The notes beneath the pieces are model-generated. The model saw only the letters and a program-made list of their open reading frames with translations, was not told the origin of the DNA and ran no database searches. Positions 61,862 to 64,000 of a DNA stretch of 64,000 nucleotides are shown here, one piece after another (position 1 is the first letter of the stretch; the number at the start of each line of letters is the position of its first letter). This stretch comes from CAYJAD01 sp964368075 (GTDB lineage Bacteria; Desulfobacterota; Desulfovibrionia; Desulfovibrionales; Desulfovibrionaceae): contig CAYJAD010000001.1 of the NCBI GenBank assembly GCA_964368075.1, positions 115,613 through 179,612 on the forward strand. Direction: 5' to 3'. A program made the position numbers and the translations under genes.

Positions 61862-63850
61862 ATGTCATATCCTTATAAAGCTTTATTACAAAAAGAATGG
61901 ATTAAATTACGGTATATCCTTTGGATAGCCCCTGCCCTCCTATTATATGCCACGGCAGACACCTACTTTACTTTAAATACCATACAAAGAGCCCATGAAG
62001 CTTTTGGTTTGTGGACAACCTTAGTTTCAAAAGAACCACCGCTCTTTGATTCTTTCCAGTATATTGTATTTTCTGGTTTTCTCATTGCTTTTTATCAGGT
62101 ATGGCCGGAAACACAAGGAAAGCACGTACGTTTACTCTTTCATATGCCCATGCAACCTGCCCGTATTATCACTTTTATGCTGGGCACTGGCTTAATTATC
62201 ATTACAAGCATTAATATATTGGCGACTTTGGCATTAATTATTGCTTTTCAGGCCTTTCATTTGCCATGGGAAATTATTTCTGCGGTCTTATATGCCTTTG
62301 CCCCCTTTGCTATTTTAAACTATGTGTCTTACCTTTGTGTTTTTGCCTTTTGTGGCAGTAAAAAATGGGAGCTAAAAGGATTTACCCTGCTTTGCTGCAT
62401 TATATTTTATTCATTACTATGGGGCATAAGCGGCTATAATCTCTGGCGCGAAGCCTTGCATTACTATGCTTTACTTGCCAGTGGCACTCTATTTTTATGC
62501 TACTTTACTTTTTTACAAATTATGGGCAAGCCCGAAAATAATGCACTTTATACTGTCAGTCGTATGGGAAGTTTGGTACTTGTTGCACTTTTATGCGCAC
62601 TCATTTTACCCAATCAATACTGGCGTGTATATATGCCCAAGGCAGCGTCGCAAAGATTGTATTACAGCCCTGTGCATAAGCAATTTGTTCGCGATCAAAA
62701 CATTTATGACATACACGCCACACCGCCCAGTCAATCTCTCTCAACCTTAGAAAACGGCACTCGCCTAGAAGGGCAAGAGTTAGCCTTAGCCTTACCCACC
62801 ATGAATGGTGAAAATTTATTGAAATGGAATATGTTCCCCAAAGAAATTGACGGAAAAAAGCTTTCATTACAGCAAATTAAGTATCAATGGCAATATATGT
62901 CTCTTTCTCCAAGAACCATTGTTAAACCGCCATTACTTTTGGAAATGATGTTTGAAGCCAATCCTAAAGGGGCTCGCCTAGAGTCACCCACAGATGTTTT
63001 TCGTATAGCTCATGATAAAATGAGTATTGAATTTTTACGTCCTGAAGACGGTAAAATAAATAAAGAAAAAAGCGCCGCCTTTACGCAAGCCCTGCAAGAA
63101 AAAGGGTTCGCCTTTCCCATTATGGCGTATGGTGGCAACCCGAATATGCAAAAGCTTTATGATGCAGGCTATATATTTGCCGATGCCAAAGGGCACATTT
63201 TTCAATTACAAATGATAGATGCACAGCCCAAGGCTGCCCGCGCAAAAGGAAGTATTTCTGAAAAAATCCGCTATGTTATTGTAAAAGAAGAACGTCGTAG
63301 AGATTTTTTTGCTTATGTTATTACAGATACAAATGTCTATGCCGTACAGCATAGACCCTTACGTCTTGTCACCCTACCTTTACAAAACTATTCCTTAACA
63401 GAAAGCTATTTTTATATGTGGCTAGACCCTTTACAAAAAACCTTTGTGCAAAGCTTTGCTAACCAAAAAGAACAAGGCCTTACTGGCAGAGCCTATGCCC
63501 CAGACCTTACACTTATACGCGAACATGCTTTACCTATGCTGAAAAGTGACGTACAAAACCTACATTTTTATACAAATATAGCTTCAGTACTTTTCCCATG
63601 GCGTATCATATTGCGTAATCCCAAAAGTAGCTACTATACTTTTGATATGCAATGGGCACAAAACATTTCTCTGGCAGTTCTAGCCAATATTCTCTGCATG
63701 GCATTTTTATTTTTTGCCTTGCGCGACAAACAAAAAAACATTTTTGACTTCATTTTTGTAGGTTTTTTTGGCATCACAGCCTTATTTATTCTAGGTGTAG
63801 AAAGAGGATCCACTCTTTTTGAGTACATGCTGCGAAAGCGACGTCATTGA
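61862..63850 (+). CDS. ABC transporter permease with large extracytoplasmic domain
   Basis: The 662-residue protein has six or seven N-terminal membrane helices (about 15-260), a soluble region of about 325 residues (265-590) without Cys-rich or enzymatic motifs I recognise, and two C-terminal helices (about 600-622 and 628-650). It starts 9 bases after the ATPase stop codon, so the two form a transporter. The domain order resembles YtrC/D- or DUF4857-type permeases, but I cannot assign a family with certainty. What it moves is unknown. The 150 bases after it contain no gene. Confidence 0.7.
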   Translation: MSYPYKALLQKEWIKLRYILWIAPALLLYATADTYFTLNTIQRAHEAFGLWTTLVSKEPPLFDSFQYIVFSGFLIAFYQVWPETQGKHVRLLFHMPMQPARIITFMLGTGLIIITSINILATLALIIAFQAFHLPWEIISAVLYAFAPFAILNYVSYLCVFAFCGSKKWELKGFTLLCCIIFYSLLWGISGYNLWREALHYYALLASGTLFLCYFTFLQIMGKPENNALYTVSRMGSLVLVALLCALILPNQYWRVYMPKAASQRLYYSPVHKQFVRDQNIYDIHATPPSQSLSTLENGTRLEGQELALALPTMNGENLLKWNMFPKEIDGKKLSLQQIKYQWQYMSLSPRTIVKPPLLLEMMFEANPKGARLESPTDVFRIAHDKMSIEFLRPEDGKINKEKSAAFTQALQEKGFAFPIMAYGGNPNMQKLYDAGYIFADAKGHIFQLQMIDAQPKAARAKGSISEKIRYVIVKEERRRDFFAYVITDTNVYAVQHRPLRLVTLPLQNYSLTESYFYMWLDPLQKTFVQSFANQKEQGLTGRAYAPDLTLIREHALPMLKSDVQNLHFYTNIASVLFPWRIILRNPKSSYYTFDMQWAQNISLAVLANILCMAFLFFALRDKQKNIFDFIFVGFFGITALFILGVERGSTLFEYMLRKRRH

Positions 63851-64000
63851 TTTTCCCATAACACACTAGATCGTTAAAGGAACTTGATACTTAGTCCACC
63901 CTTAAAAAGTACATACCGCACTGAAATATATTGAAAATAATCAAAAATTATTATAAACTTCTTAACCAGAAATAGACTTATAATACAAAAAAACTGGTTG
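63851..64000. other. Right-edge non-coding sequence
   Basis: AT-rich sequence with no gene, RNA or clear hairpin terminator before the window ends. Confidence 0.5.

Noticed and set aside
1..64000. CRISPR array, rRNA operon, prophage or toxin-antitoxin pair
   Set aside because: No regularly spaced direct repeats, no rRNA sequence, no phage structural genes and no small overlapping toxin-antitoxin pair were seen; nikR is paired with folE2, not a toxin.

Overview
The window reads as chromosomal DNA of a low-to-moderate GC member of the Desulfovibrionaceae or a close relative. The main evidence is gene order: ispE, tRNA-Gln, prs, a Ctc-type L25 gene, pth, carD and rho follow one another as in known Desulfovibrio genomes. 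An indolepyruvate:ferredoxin oxidoreductase, a cobalamin (cobJ) gene, a CXXCH haem-type sensor and an M99 (Csd4-like) cell-shape peptidase fit an anaerobic, curved-cell lifestyle. The placement is inferred from gene content, not from a database search.

Layout. 1-1.2 kb: start of a cobalamin-dependent methionine synthase (minus strand, runs off the edge). 1.4-9.5 kb: plus-strand run of rpoH-type sigma factor, TPR lipoprotein, LolB-like lipoprotein, rpiB, cysS, BepA-like M48 protease and hslV. 9.5-16.8 kb: the ispE to rho housekeeping block, interrupted by an alpha/beta hydrolase and by an 840-base non-coding gap before rho. 16.9-21.6 kb: M99 peptidase, htpX, an acetyltransferase, a secreted protein built from two repeats, and adk. 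21.8-28.8 kb: minus-strand livFGMH, cobJ, a phosphoribosyltransferase, folE2 overlapping nikR, and a methyltransferase.

28.9-44.2 kb is a signalling region. It holds a TPR membrane protein, a hybrid histidine kinase with a periplasmic binding-protein sensor, a c-di-GMP phosphodiesterase (EAL) with a dead GGDEF domain, a CXXCH-containing histidine-kinase-like protein that has lost catalytic and phosphotransfer residues, and a second hybrid kinase paralogous to the first. A broken IS5-type transposase lies in the middle. 44.5-51.6 kb: glycosyltransferase plus deacetylase, fluoride channel, Sel1 protein, YfgM-like protein, and iorAB. 51.7-55.3 kb: nadCAB operon (minus strand). 55.4-57.4 kb: mgtE and an HdeA-like periplasmic protein.

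57.4-64 kb is accessory and partly decayed. It contains a 159-base MITE-like element with a CTAG target duplication, a Skp-like lipoprotein, a frameshifted autotransporter-type passenger lacking its beta-barrel, the 3' remnant of an M16 peptidase fused onto it, and an ABC ATPase/permease pair with unusual catalytic motifs.

I see no CRISPR array, rRNA, prophage or complete insertion sequence. The least ordinary parts are the signalling region (especially the haem-type pseudokinase) and the decayed surface-protein locus; neither is claimed as a proven new system.
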